A DNA stretch of 8,144 nucleotides from DASWYB01 sp036405195 (lineage in GTDB: Bacteria > Patescibacteriota > UBA1384 > 2-12-FULL-50-11 > DASWYB01), in contig DASWYB010000064.1 in NCBI GenBank assembly GCA_036405195.1, positions 1 through 8,144 on the forward strand, in the 5' to 3' direction. A program made the position numbers and the translations under genes. This document shows, one piece after another, positions 1-5,220 of this stretch (its first letter is position 1; each line of letters starts with the position of its first letter). The notes beneath the pieces were generated by a model, which had not been told where the DNA came from, searched no databases, and saw only the letters and a list, made by a program, of their open reading frames with translations.

Positions 1-681
1 GTCCCAGTAGTAATCAATCTCTTCTTGCGTCTCGCAGTGCACCATAAACGAAATGGCTTCGTTGAAAGTAAACTTGTGTTCATACGCACTGTCCATGGCG
101 CCAAACTGCTCGCCTTCGAGCGTAAAGTCCATGTGCTTAACAGTGCCGGGCTTGTCTAAGCCTTCGCCTTCCTCGTAGCGCATAATGTCGCCGATTTTTG
201 AGTTGTGAAACACGGACGTATAAAAGGTGGCAGCTTCTTCGGCTTTCCCGCATACATCGCCCACAAACATAAGGGTTGGGGTGATCTTCTGTTTAATTGG
301 TTCTTTGGTATGCATGATCTGCCAGGAGAGGCCGTACCTATCCTGCGTCCAGCCATAGTGCTCACTAAATGGGTATTCGCCGAGCTCCATTAACGCTTGG
401 CCGCCGTCGTTGAGTTTTTTCCAGAGCTCGGATACCTCGTCTTTATTATCGCAGGCAACGAGAAACGAAATGGCAGGGGTGAATGTAAAGACCGGACCGC
501 CGTTTAAGAGCGTGAACTCTTGGCCGGCTAGCTCGACGGTCACGATATCGGCGTCACCCGATGGTGTATCGTGAATCGTCGTACTATTTTTGATACGGGA
601 ATCTTTGAACACAGAGGTGTAAAGCTCCGCGGCTTCTTTGGCTTCCTTATCGAACCATAAGTGTGTGGTGATTTTTTGCAT
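1..681 (-). CDS. PhnB-like VOC-family protein (two-domain), 3' end beyond the window
   Basis: Open for 227 codons from ATG at 681 to the left edge, so the C-terminus is missing. It consists of two repeated VOC/glyoxalase-type modules. Residues 1-125 begin QKITTHLWFDKEAKEAAELY and residues about 131 onward begin QKITPTLMFVGDVCGKAEEA. Each has a YTSVF segment (21-25 and 154-158) and a matching F-T-F-x-x-A-I-S-F strand (65-73, 204-212). This is the pattern of the PhnB/'3-demethylubiquinone 3-methyltransferase-like' VOC family; two-domain members are about 270 residues, so roughly 50 are lost. The family holds metal-dependent lyases, dioxygenases and antibiotic-binding proteins, and substrates for PhnB-like members are mostly unknown, so no reaction is assigned. 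An AGGAG Shine-Dalgarno lies 9 nt upstream of the start. A weak TACTAT box upstream is not convincing as a promoter. Confidence 0.9.
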   Translation of the reverse strand, partial: MQKITTHLWFDKEAKEAAELYTSVFKDSRIKNSTTIHDTPSGDADIVTVELAGQEFTLLNGGPVFTFTPAISFLVACDNKDEVSELWKKLNDGGQALMELGEYPFSEHYGWTQDRYGLSWQIMHTKEPIKQKITPTLMFVGDVCGKAEEAATFYTSVFHNSKIGDIMRYEEGEGLDKPGTVKHMDFTLEGEQFGAMDSAYEHKFTFNEAISFMVHCETQEEIDYYWD

Positions 682-754
682 AAATAAAAGCTCCTTGACT
701 CTTAAATAGTACCAGAAAAGATTGGTGAGCTTAAGAGCAGTTTTTGGATAGCAG

Positions 755-880
755 TTAGACGAAGAATGCAATCAGGAATGCAACAAGGAGGCACGCAAGT
801 AACTGCAGGCATGTTCTTTGCTCGTTACCTCGCCATGGTCGAAAGAGGGGATCCCCAGTGGGGTTGAATATGTTTGGCAT
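755..880 (-). CDS. Small probable membrane protein, 41 aa
   Basis: Read on the minus strand, ATG at 880 opens a 41-codon frame ending in TAA at 757-755. The product starts MPNIFNPTGDPLFRPWRG, is polar and proline/arginine-containing for about 24 residues, and ends in the unbroken hydrophobic stretch LQLLACLLVAFLIAFFV (25-41). That looks like a single C-terminal membrane segment of tail-anchor type. The start lies 4 nt after the stop of the DUF167 gene, so the frame fits as the last gene of that operon. There is no Shine-Dalgarno, so translation would have to be coupled to the gene before it. I do not recognise a family. The organised polar-then-hydrophobic layout and operon spacing argue that it is real, but its short length makes chance possible. 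Confidence 0.5.
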   Translation of the reverse strand: MPNIFNPTGDPLFRPWRGNEQRTCLQLLACLLVAFLIAFFV

Positions 881-884
881 AATG

Positions 885-1136
885 CTAGTTTTTATTTATC
901 TCAAAGAGCTTAAAGCGTGCGGTTTGCCCCAATGTTAACTGCACATCTGACTGGGAAACAGAAAAGTAATGCGCTAACGCTTTTACGACGGCTTTATTCG
1001 CTTTACCTTCTGTTGGTAACTCTTTGACACTGACAATATACGTAGGTAGATTGTCCTCTAGCCCGAGTTCCGCCTGTTCAACCAGCTCGATCTTTTCAAC
1101 CTTCGCTCCCGGCTTAACCTTAACCCGGATTTTCAT
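885..1136 (-). CDS. DUF167 (YggU-type) family protein
   Basis: An 83-residue protein matching the small DUF167/YggU family. It has the N-terminal VKVKPGAK strand (5-12), the central E-x-x-T-E-G-K-A-N-x-A-V helix start (39-50), LAHYF (54-58) and the C-terminal L-G-Q-T-A-R-F-K-L-F-E-I strand (69-80). Length is normal for the family (about 75-100 residues). These are single-domain alpha/beta proteins of unknown biochemical role, often found beside housekeeping genes. The ATG overlaps the stop of the upstream ParB/Srx-like gene (ATGA, 1136-1133), and no good Shine-Dalgarno is seen, so translational coupling is likely. Confidence 0.9.
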   Translation of the reverse strand: MKIRVKVKPGAKVEKIELVEQAELGLEDNLPTYIVSVKELPTEGKANKAVVKALAHYFSVSQSDVQLTLGQTARFKLFEINKN

Positions 1137-1588
1137 ATGTGAATCTTCATAAAGGCGTTTTTATCTTGATCATTATCGAAAAAGAAAATCACCCAATATT
1201 TTTTTATGCCAGCTCGCACAAGTGTTTCGTATCGGTGGCTGCCGTCGCGTATTGTAAACGCTTCATCCCCTGTACCAGCTGAAAGTAAGGGTTGAGGATT
1301 CCATCCACTCTTAACTCTCTCAACCAGCGTAGCAATCTTTCTCTCCCATCCTTCTTTTTCTAACGTGTATTCCATACCTTCTTCCGGTCCACATACACGG
1401 GTAAGTTTAGAAAGTGGAAATAAGATTGGCTCAGAGTAAACCCGAGACGGGATGGCTTTGAGTCCTTCGGATAGGGGAGCATTGGGGTTTGAGCCGTCAA
1501 CTAAAAAAGCATGGATCCACTCCTCCAGTTGATTGTTTTGCGTAGCAGCAAGAGCTCCTTCGAGCGAAGTAATATCAAAATTTTTCAT
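1133..1588 (-). CDS. ParB/sulfiredoxin-fold domain protein
   Basis: A 151-residue protein whose C-terminal half (about 80-150) resembles the ParB N-terminal/sulfiredoxin fold. It shows a P-Q-P-L-L segment (98-102), then FTIRDGSHRYETLVRAGIKK (111-130), like the D-G-x-H-R-x-E-A-L motif of this superfamily, followed by a hydrophobic strand YWVIFFF (131-137). The superfamily includes ParB CTPases, sulfiredoxin and assorted small nucleotide-binding or nuclease proteins. There is no ParB DNA-binding HTH part, so a chromosome-partitioning role is not implied. It starts 2 nt after the DUF5680 stop, with GAGGT about 4 nt before the ATG, and its stop overlaps the DUF167 start. It is the second gene of a tight operon. 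The exact function is unknown. Confidence 0.8.
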   Translation of the reverse strand: MKNFDITSLEGALAATQNNQLEEWIHAFLVDGSNPNAPLSEGLKAIPSRVYSEPILFPLSKLTRVCGPEEGMEYTLEKEGWERKIATLVERVKSGWNPQPLLSAGTGDEAFTIRDGSHRYETLVRAGIKKYWVIFFFDNDQDKNAFMKIHI

Positions 1589-1590
1589 CT

Positions 1591-2055
1591 TTACCTCACG
1601 TCCACTACGCCACCAATGTACTTGGCCGTGTAAATTTTCTGGTTATGGTGATAGATTTCTTCCTCGCCGGAAAATTTCTCAACATCACCATCCCATCTGT
1701 TTTTGTAACTATAATTACCTTCGGTAAACTCTTTGGGGCCGCGAAACGGTGCATCAGCGGGAAAGAGTGTTAAAGCTTTTTTCAGGTGTTGATAAACAGA
1801 TTTTAAATCCTCAACTGAGTCGCCAACGCAGCCGTAGTATGTCATCATCCATACCGGTTTTACTTGGTAGAATACCACTTCTCTGCCTCCATACGGTTCT
1901 CCACCAAAATAATTATCATGGTACTGCCAATCGCCTTTCTTGATTCGAATTGAGGTGGACTGATCACTCTCAATGATCATGCCTTCTTCGCTAATCGTGG
2001 CGTACCCTTCTTTGCCGCAGTAGATAAGAAACCGGCGTAAGTCGTTTATATTCAT
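1591..2055 (-). CDS. DUF5680 domain protein
   Basis: A 154-residue protein that reads as a stand-alone DUF5680 domain. Recognisable pieces in order are D-x-Y-F-G-G-E-P-Y-G-G-R-E-V-V-F (47-62), K-P-V-W-M-M-T-Y-Y-G (66-75), a helix ending in L-K-K-A-L (91-95), PADAPFRGPKEFTEGNYSYK (99-118), the acidic W-D-G-D-V-E-K-F-S-G-E-E-E-I-Y (121-135) and a final Y-I-G-G-V-V (146-151). In other genomes the domain is often fused behind an XRE-type helix-turn-helix; no HTH is present here. The role is unknown. It heads the operon DUF5680 - ParB/Srx - DUF167 - small membrane protein. The start has no Shine-Dalgarno at usual spacing but has TATAAT exactly 6 nt before ATG, suggesting a leaderless mRNA. Confidence 0.88.
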   Translation of the reverse strand: MNINDLRRFLIYCGKEGYATISEEGMIIESDQSTSIRIKKGDWQYHDNYFGGEPYGGREVVFYQVKPVWMMTYYGCVGDSVEDLKSVYQHLKKALTLFPADAPFRGPKEFTEGNYSYKNRWDGDVEKFSGEEEIYHHNQKIYTAKYIGGVVDVR

Positions 2056-2061
2056 GTTTGG

Positions 2062-2071
2062 ATTATACTCC
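2062..2071 (-). promoter_or_regulatory. -10 box giving a leaderless mRNA for the DUF5680 operon
   Basis: TATAAT on the minus strand (2067-2062), preceded by GGGAG and followed by 6 nt and then ATG at 2055. Counting 7 nt from the last T puts the transcription start on the A of ATG. No good -35 hexamer is found; TTGTGG at 19-nt spacing is the best. The same arrangement occurs at 3098 and 8130. Confidence 0.6.
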
Positions 2072-2290
2072 CTTTGTAAACTCCGTCCACAATTTTGCGC
2101 TCCGTCTCACCATGCAACACTAGTACTAGCTTGTGAGTGTTAGAAGTTAATCTTCACGACATTGTATCCGGCAATAAACAGAATCCGGATATTAGTTTTG
2201 CCTATTTGTTAAGGAGGACCAGGAGTTCTCGAATATGAACCTTTTGTACAATTTGTAAGTGATTTTGTATGTGTACTGAAACCTGGGGCT
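2072..2290. other. Non-coding spacer between two minus-strand transcription units
   Basis: No coding frame convincing on length or composition was found on either strand. The stretch contains upstream sequence for the DUF5680 promoter, a spaced direct repeat of ATCCGG (about 2165-2189), and two Shine-Dalgarno-like purine runs on the plus strand, AAGGAGG at 2211-2217 and AGGAG at 2221-2225. These precede a 7-codon ATG...TAA frame at 2235-2258. No structural RNA family was recognised. Confidence 0.5.
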
Positions 2291-2339
2291 ATATAAAACA
2301 GAAGACCCTCGCAGCAGCGGGACCGCGAGGGTCTTCTGT
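2291..2339 (-). terminator. Intrinsic terminator of the 2353-2895 gene
   Basis: A perfect 15-bp stem (2298-2312 with 2325-2339) around a 12-nt loop, with core GACCCTCGC/GCGAGGGTC. On the minus strand it begins 13 nt after the stop of the 2353-2895 gene and is followed by TTTTATATA. The other direction has no T run, so it acts for the minus-strand gene. Confidence 0.85.
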
Positions 2340-2352
2340 GCGAGGGCGAAAG

Positions 2353-2895
2353 TTACTTGTTGCGCGTACGGTCGTCGTGGCTCTTTGAGAGCGTCCACGC
2401 ACACGTTGGGCAGCGCCGTGTGTGTGCGTCGAGAATATCGAAACGTTGACGATCTACCTTTGCCAGGAACTCGATCTCCCGAATCTCAGCTTCGGTAAAC
2501 GGATGCTCCTGGGGCAGCTCTGTATCCGTGAAAGTGCCATAAACGATCCGCGGAGCTTTCGTTTCGCTCCACGTTACTTCGAAGTACTGCTGCCGCCATG
2601 GACGGTAGTCTTCGGCGTGCTCGTCTTGCCACCATCCGTAGGCAGAGAGTTCTCCTCGTGCCCACCTCCTGTCTTCTCCGCGTTCAAGGGTCACTTCAAC
2701 GCTGCTGATGAGTTCCGGGATCTCCCAGTTTGGGAATTCCACGATGTGCACAATTCCATCACCGGTATCAGCGGCCAGAATGGAAGTAGCAGCGAGCTCC
2801 GGGTTCTCGCACCACCCAAGCGCTGCCATTGTAGTGCAGGCCACGGAGCGAGCAATACGTTCTGCGAGAGACATGCTTATCCGTTTAGGTCCCAT
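2353..2895 (-). CDS. Hypothetical protein, 180 aa, in a self-contained cassette
   Basis: I do not recognise a family. The protein starts MGPKRISMSLAERIARSVAC with a likely amphipathic helix (8-27) and has a middle rich in Trp, Glu and Asp, including AYGWWQDEHAEDYRPWRQQY (85-104). A charged helix follows (134-155, FTEAEIREIEFLAKV onward), then CPTC (162-165) near a basic, disordered tail. A single CxxC cannot make a complete zinc site unless the protein dimerises. No signal peptide or membrane segment is seen, so it is probably cytoplasmic. The ATG at 2895 is supported by GGAGAG six nt upstream; an internal Met at residue 8 is the only close alternative. It has its own promoter, two leader dyads and a strong terminator. 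In sampled stretches it is richer in G+C than genes to its right (for example 53% in 2401-2460 against 30% in 3541-3600), hinting at different origin. Confidence 0.8.
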   Translation of the reverse strand: MGPKRISMSLAERIARSVACTTMAALGWCENPELAATSILAADTGDGIVHIVEFPNWEIPELISSVEVTLERGEDRRWARGELSAYGWWQDEHAEDYRPWRQQYFEVTWSETKAPRIVYGTFTDTELPQEHPFTEAEIREIEFLAKVDRQRFDILDAHTRRCPTCAWTLSKSHDDRTRNK

Positions 2896-2909
2896 TGTGG
2901 GCTCTCCAT

Positions 2910-2926
2910 CTCATCAATGTGATGAG
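2910..2926. promoter_or_regulatory. Dyad CTCATCA-N3-TGATGAG in the leader of the 2895 gene
   Basis: A perfect 7-bp inverted repeat with a 3-nt spacer, about +27 to +43 of the predicted transcript and directly before the Shine-Dalgarno (2902-2907). It could be a repressor site or an mRNA hairpin affecting ribosome access. Confidence 0.4.
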
Positions 2927-2931
2927 CATTG

Positions 2932-2948
2932 TCGGTCCAACTGACCGA
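2932..2948. promoter_or_regulatory. Dyad TCGGTC-N5-GACCGA next to the transcription start of the 2895 gene
   Basis: A perfect 6-bp inverted repeat with a 5-nt spacer, about +5 to +21 from the predicted start near 2952. This position is typical of a repressor operator. No regulator gene for it is recognised in the window. Confidence 0.4.
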
Positions 2949-2958
2949 AAGTACAAAA

Positions 2959-2987
2959 AATATAACATAAAATATATATCACGTCAA
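2959..2987 (-). promoter_or_regulatory. Sigma-70-type promoter of the 2353-2895 gene
   Basis: On the minus strand TTGACG (2987-2982), a 17-nt spacer, then TATATT (2964-2959), predicting a start near 2952 and a leader of about 57 nt. The spacer is very A/T-rich. Unlike other promoters in this window it has a good -35 box and a real leader with Shine-Dalgarno. Confidence 0.75.
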
Positions 2988-2999
2988 TGGTTTTATACC

Positions 3000-3029
3000 A
3001 AAAAATAGCAGGCTTTTAACCTGTTATTT
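3000..3029 (-). terminator. Intrinsic terminator following the tRNA-Lys fragment
   Basis: A 10-bp stem (3003-3012 with 3020-3029, one G-T pair) with a 7-nt loop, followed on the minus strand by a T run (3005-3000). It begins 3 nt after the CCA end of the tRNA fragment. It is the native terminator of the original tRNA gene, left in place with the 3' half. It may now also stop minus-strand transcripts arriving from the right. Confidence 0.75.
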
Positions 3030-3032
3030 CCA

Positions 3033-3082
3033 TGGGGGGCCAAGTAGGATTCGAACCCACGACCAATTGCTTAAGAGGCAAC
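3033..3082 (-). tRNA. 3' fragment of tRNA-Lys(CUU), 5' half missing; probable attachment-site remnant
   Basis: Reading the minus strand from 3082: anticodon stem gttgc, loop ctcttaa (anticodon CTT, codon AAG), stem gcaat, 5-nt variable loop tggtc, T arm gtggg-ttcgaat-cctac, acceptor strand ttggccc, one discriminator base and encoded CCA at 3035-3033. All arms pair internally with only G-T wobbles. Upstream of 3082 there is no D arm and no 5' acceptor strand; the sequence switches abruptly to the promoter of the 3110 gene. The molecule cannot fold as a tRNA, so this is a remnant. Loss of the 5' half with retention of the 3' half plus terminator is the pattern left by tyrosine-recombinase integration into a tRNA gene, with the element on the right. 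No integrase and no second copy lie in the window. Confidence 0.9.
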
Positions 3083-3092
3083 AAGAGGGAAA

Positions 3093-3103
3093 AGGAGTAT
3101 AAT
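3093..3103 (+). promoter_or_regulatory. -10 box giving a leaderless mRNA for the 3110 gene
   Basis: Consensus TATAAT at 3098-3103, preceded by AGGAG and followed by 6 nt and then ATG at 3110. The predicted transcription start falls on the A of ATG. The position expected for -35 (3075-3080) reads GAGGCA inside the tRNA fragment, a poor match. The purine run could instead serve as Shine-Dalgarno, but at an unusually long 12-nt spacing. Confidence 0.55.
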
Positions 3104-3109
3104 CGGTGC

Positions 3110-3967
3110 ATGGACAACAAAACATCTCAATTAGAACTTTCTGAATACAGAACAAGGGTTGAAGGCGCGTTAAAACAGCAATTTGATGACGCGTACCAAT
3201 CGGATCAAGCCGAGTATGGTATGGCGCTAATTAAACACGCGAACCTAAGTCCTTTTGACCCTAAAGACACCTTAAAAAATATTGAGCATTTATTTACGTA
3301 TATCCACGAATCACTACTCAATAAAGCGATTCCTCCAGAGGAGAGCCTTCGACTGTTCCTATTACTATACTGTCACTTCTTTGAGTGGTCTGAAATGTAT
3401 AATCTGTTTTGGGACCTTGGCGGTATCAAATTGGGTAATCGAGCAGGGTCAAAGGTTGACGAAGTCAGGGATAGTTCGTCAGATGCATGGGGTCAGCTAT
3501 GTACAGTGGCACAGGGTGATATGACTCCAGAAAAGTTACAAAACATCACGGCATTAATGGCGAAGTTAAACAAAGGTCCAGTCAATATAAATAAAAAAAT
3601 TCGAATGATTACCAATCGGTCCCCGTTAATCGGGGGTCTTCTAGCAGAGCTGTTTGACAATACTCTCAGAAATGGTTTTTCTCATAACAACTATGCGATC
3701 GACAATTCGGGTTTAACCATCCACGATGAGGCGAGCGGTAAGTTAGTGAAATACACATTTGGCGAGCTGAATTTGCTAATAAATAAGTCTAAAAGCTTTG
3801 CAGGTCTTCTAATTTCACTGTGGCGTGAGCGATTAAGTGAACTCAATGAAAGAACTCTGTCAGGAAAAGAATGTGAATACAAGGTTCAGTATCGTGAAAC
3901 GCGGTTTCGCATTAACCTGATGAGAGGAAGTCTTCCACTTGGGCCTGAGCCGATAAGCGAAGAATGA
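3110..3967 (+). CDS. Hypothetical protein with HEPN-like Rx4H motif, 285 aa
   Basis: No named family is recognised. The protein is soluble and mostly helical, with no signal peptide or continuous membrane segment; SLRLFLLLYCHFFEW (79-93) looks like a buried helix. The notable motif is LFDNTLRNGFSHNNYAID (181-198), in which R187-x4-H192 resembles the catalytic R-N-x3-4-H of HEPN ribonucleases and the 'RNAxAH' stretch of many uncharacterised relatives. A role as an RNase or RNase-like partner is inference. The frame stays open back to 3032, but that extension translates the tRNA fragment, so ATG 3110 is chosen; TATAAT and AAGGAG lie just upstream. It is alone on the plus strand and ends 5 nt from the stop of the DUF4145 gene on the opposite strand. 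It is probably the first gene of the island bounded by the tRNA scar. Confidence 0.8.
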   Translation: MDNKTSQLELSEYRTRVEGALKQQFDDAYQSDQAEYGMALIKHANLSPFDPKDTLKNIEHLFTYIHESLLNKAIPPEESLRLFLLLYCHFFEWSEMYNLFWDLGGIKLGNRAGSKVDEVRDSSSDAWGQLCTVAQGDMTPEKLQNITALMAKLNKGPVNINKKIRMITNRSPLIGGLLAELFDNTLRNGFSHNNYAIDNSGLTIHDEASGKLVKYTFGELNLLINKSKSFAGLLISLWRERLSELNERTLSGKECEYKVQYRETRFRINLMRGSLPLGPEPISEE

Positions 3968-3972
3968 ACGAG

Positions 3973-4644
3973 TTACGCGTTTAGATGTCGGTCTCTATAG
4001 TTGTCGATCTCCTTGGGTAAGTCGTATGTGTACTTAAGCATGAAGTCAAGAAACTTGATTATGTCCTTGACGTTCTGAGGGTCAACATCGCCTTCATCGG
4101 ATTTGGGATGCGCTGATTTATTACCAAGAAGTCTTAGTTCATGAGCCCAATCTTTAATCAACTGAGGAAGAATCCCTTTCTCTGCCAGATCATCAATCTG
4201 TTTTTCAAGATTGTTCCCTTTTGCCCTTTTGTCTTTCATTATTGCCTGAAGGGCACTCCTCGACATTATTGCGGCAGCATCCCAGGTTTCGCTTTTCAAA
4301 GACTGATGTGCTTGTTTCCAAAATCGCGATACAGTGAGCGGCCAATGCTCGGGGGCTTGGTTCACACGCTTTGGCCACGGCTGAACAATGAAAGCATGCA
4401 TACCACGATTGGGGCCATGACTATATTCACCTGCTGACCACGTAACTTGAACAAATCCTGCACAGTTACCACACTTATATGTATCAAAGTTAAGAACTTT
4501 ACGGCCGTTGGGTTTTGTTTTCTCACCATGAAACGCCAATTCGAAGTTACCCTTTACCTCGCAAAAAGGACATTCAATTAAGTATAGAGCTAAATCATTG
4601 CCAAGGTGCCCAGAGCTTTCTCCAAGATCCCACCAACTATACAT
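3973..4644 (-). CDS. Zinc-ribbon DUF4145 (HEPN-like) protein
   Basis: A 223-residue protein. The N-terminal part has a likely zinc ribbon with C25-P-F-C28 and C58-G-N-C61. The C-terminal half (about 105-210) matches DUF4145: a helix with W121-D-A-A-A-I-M-S-R-S (121-130), A-L-Q-A-I (131-135), then W-A-H-E-L-R-L-L-G-N-K-S-A-H-P (166-180) containing the family's R-x-x-G-N-x-x-x-H signature. DUF4145 is a HEPN-like domain found alone or attached to restriction/helicase proteins and is frequent in defence loci. Whether this copy is catalytic is unclear because the R-to-H spacing (x7) is longer than in canonical HEPN RNases. The ATG has a very good AGGAGGAG immediately upstream. It lies 18 nt after the G5-DUF3761 stop, so it is probably the last gene of that operon. 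Confidence 0.87.
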   Translation of the reverse strand: MYSWWDLGESSGHLGNDLALYLIECPFCEVKGNFELAFHGEKTKPNGRKVLNFDTYKCGNCAGFVQVTWSAGEYSHGPNRGMHAFIVQPWPKRVNQAPEHWPLTVSRFWKQAHQSLKSETWDAAAIMSRSALQAIMKDKRAKGNNLEKQIDDLAEKGILPQLIKDWAHELRLLGNKSAHPKSDEGDVDPQNVKDIIKFLDFMLKYTYDLPKEIDNYRDRHLNA

Positions 4645-4662
4645 GTCTCCTCCTAAATATAC

Positions 4663-5211
4663 TTATAACCACTGTGCAACGCCGCTATGTCCTGAACAGG
4701 TCCCACGGCGGTTTTGGCTGAAGCTGTACGTACCATCCCGGCAGACTGCTGATGCCCCAGCGGGAACGGAATCAGAGTAAATCGGACGCTGTACTTGGTT
4801 ACCGTCCACATTTGTATACGTGTCCCCAACTGCATTGCCAGAGATAGGAATCCTTGTCCCGTTTGCGATGATTTTACTAATCGGGTCAATCTTATCTTCC
4901 TTAAGGAGCTTGCGAGAAGACTCTATACCGTCGATGTACGTAACTTCATACGTTAGTACCTTCTTGCCGTTCACACCCTCTGTTGTGACTTTCGTAGTGC
5001 CGGAAGTAAGCGATGAATCGCTTACTTCTTTAGTAGAAAATAGGATTGATTCTTCTCTAATCTCTGTTTTAGTTTCAACAACAGGTACACGTACTGTCGA
5101 AATGGGAGATGTGGTTTGCGTAGGTGTGGAAGTATGTGACGAACTTGCAAATGCACCAGCAACAAATAAACCAGAGATTACAGTAATTATCCAAACGCCT
5201 AATTTACGCAC
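4663..5211 (-). CDS. Secreted or membrane-anchored G5 - DUF3761 protein
   Basis: A 182-residue envelope protein. It starts at GTG 5211 with an N-terminal R-K and a hydrophobic helix (5-22, GVWIITVISGLFVAGAFA) followed by a Ser/Thr-rich linker, i.e. a signal peptide or membrane anchor. Residues about 44-120 form a G5 domain (VVETKTEIREESILFSTKEV at 44-63, VNGKKVLTYEVTYIDG at 80-95, KIIANGTR at 113-120). The C-terminus (149-182) is a DUF3761 module: C157-R-D-G-T-Y-S-F, R-R-G-T-C172-S-G-H175 and a terminal A-Q-W-L. G5 domains occur in extracellular peptidoglycan- or glycan-associated proteins; DUF3761 has no known activity. The start follows the nuclease-helicase stop by 9 nt, and the AGGAAA Shine-Dalgarno overlaps that TAG, so the two are probably co-translated. 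An exported protein between a nuclease-helicase and a HEPN-like protein is unexpected. Confidence 0.9.
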   Translation of the reverse strand: MRKLGVWIITVISGLFVAGAFASSSHTSTPTQTTSPISTVRVPVVETKTEIREESILFSTKEVSDSSLTSGTTKVTTEGVNGKKVLTYEVTYIDGIESSRKLLKEDKIDPISKIIANGTRIPISGNAVGDTYTNVDGNQVQRPIYSDSVPAGASAVCRDGTYSFSQNRRGTCSGHSGVAQWL

Positions 5212-5220
5212 TACTATTTC

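Noticed and set aside
845..863. GGGGATCCCC / CCCCAGTGGGG as a terminator after the DUF167 gene
   Set aside because: The stems are only 4-5 bp, compete with each other, have no following T run on the minus strand and lie inside the small membrane protein frame.
766..867. Plus-strand frame of 33 codons in the gap after the VOC gene
   Set aside because: It has no usable ribosome site and lies opposite the minus-strand small membrane protein frame, which has better operon context and composition.
2192..2404. Minus-strand 70-codon frame across the terminator at 2298-2339
   Set aside because: It overlaps the end of the 2353-2895 gene in another frame and reads through a strong terminator stem; composition is not protein-like.
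2422..2944. Plus-strand frames of 166 and 78 codons opposite the 2353-2895 gene
   Set aside because: The minus-strand frame has promoter, Shine-Dalgarno and terminator in the right places; the plus-strand frames have none and are Cys/Ser/Pro-rich shadows.
3032..3109. N-terminal extension of the 3110 gene (translates MGGQVGFEPTTNCLRG...)
   Set aside because: These codons are the reverse strand of the tRNA-Lys fragment. The MGGQVGFEPTT type of start is a known artefact of reading a tRNA gene as protein. ATG 3110 has a promoter or ribosome site directly before it.
3033..3110. A complete tRNA-Lys gene
   Set aside because: No D arm or 5' acceptor strand can be found upstream of the anticodon stem on the minus strand; only the 3' 50 nt are present.
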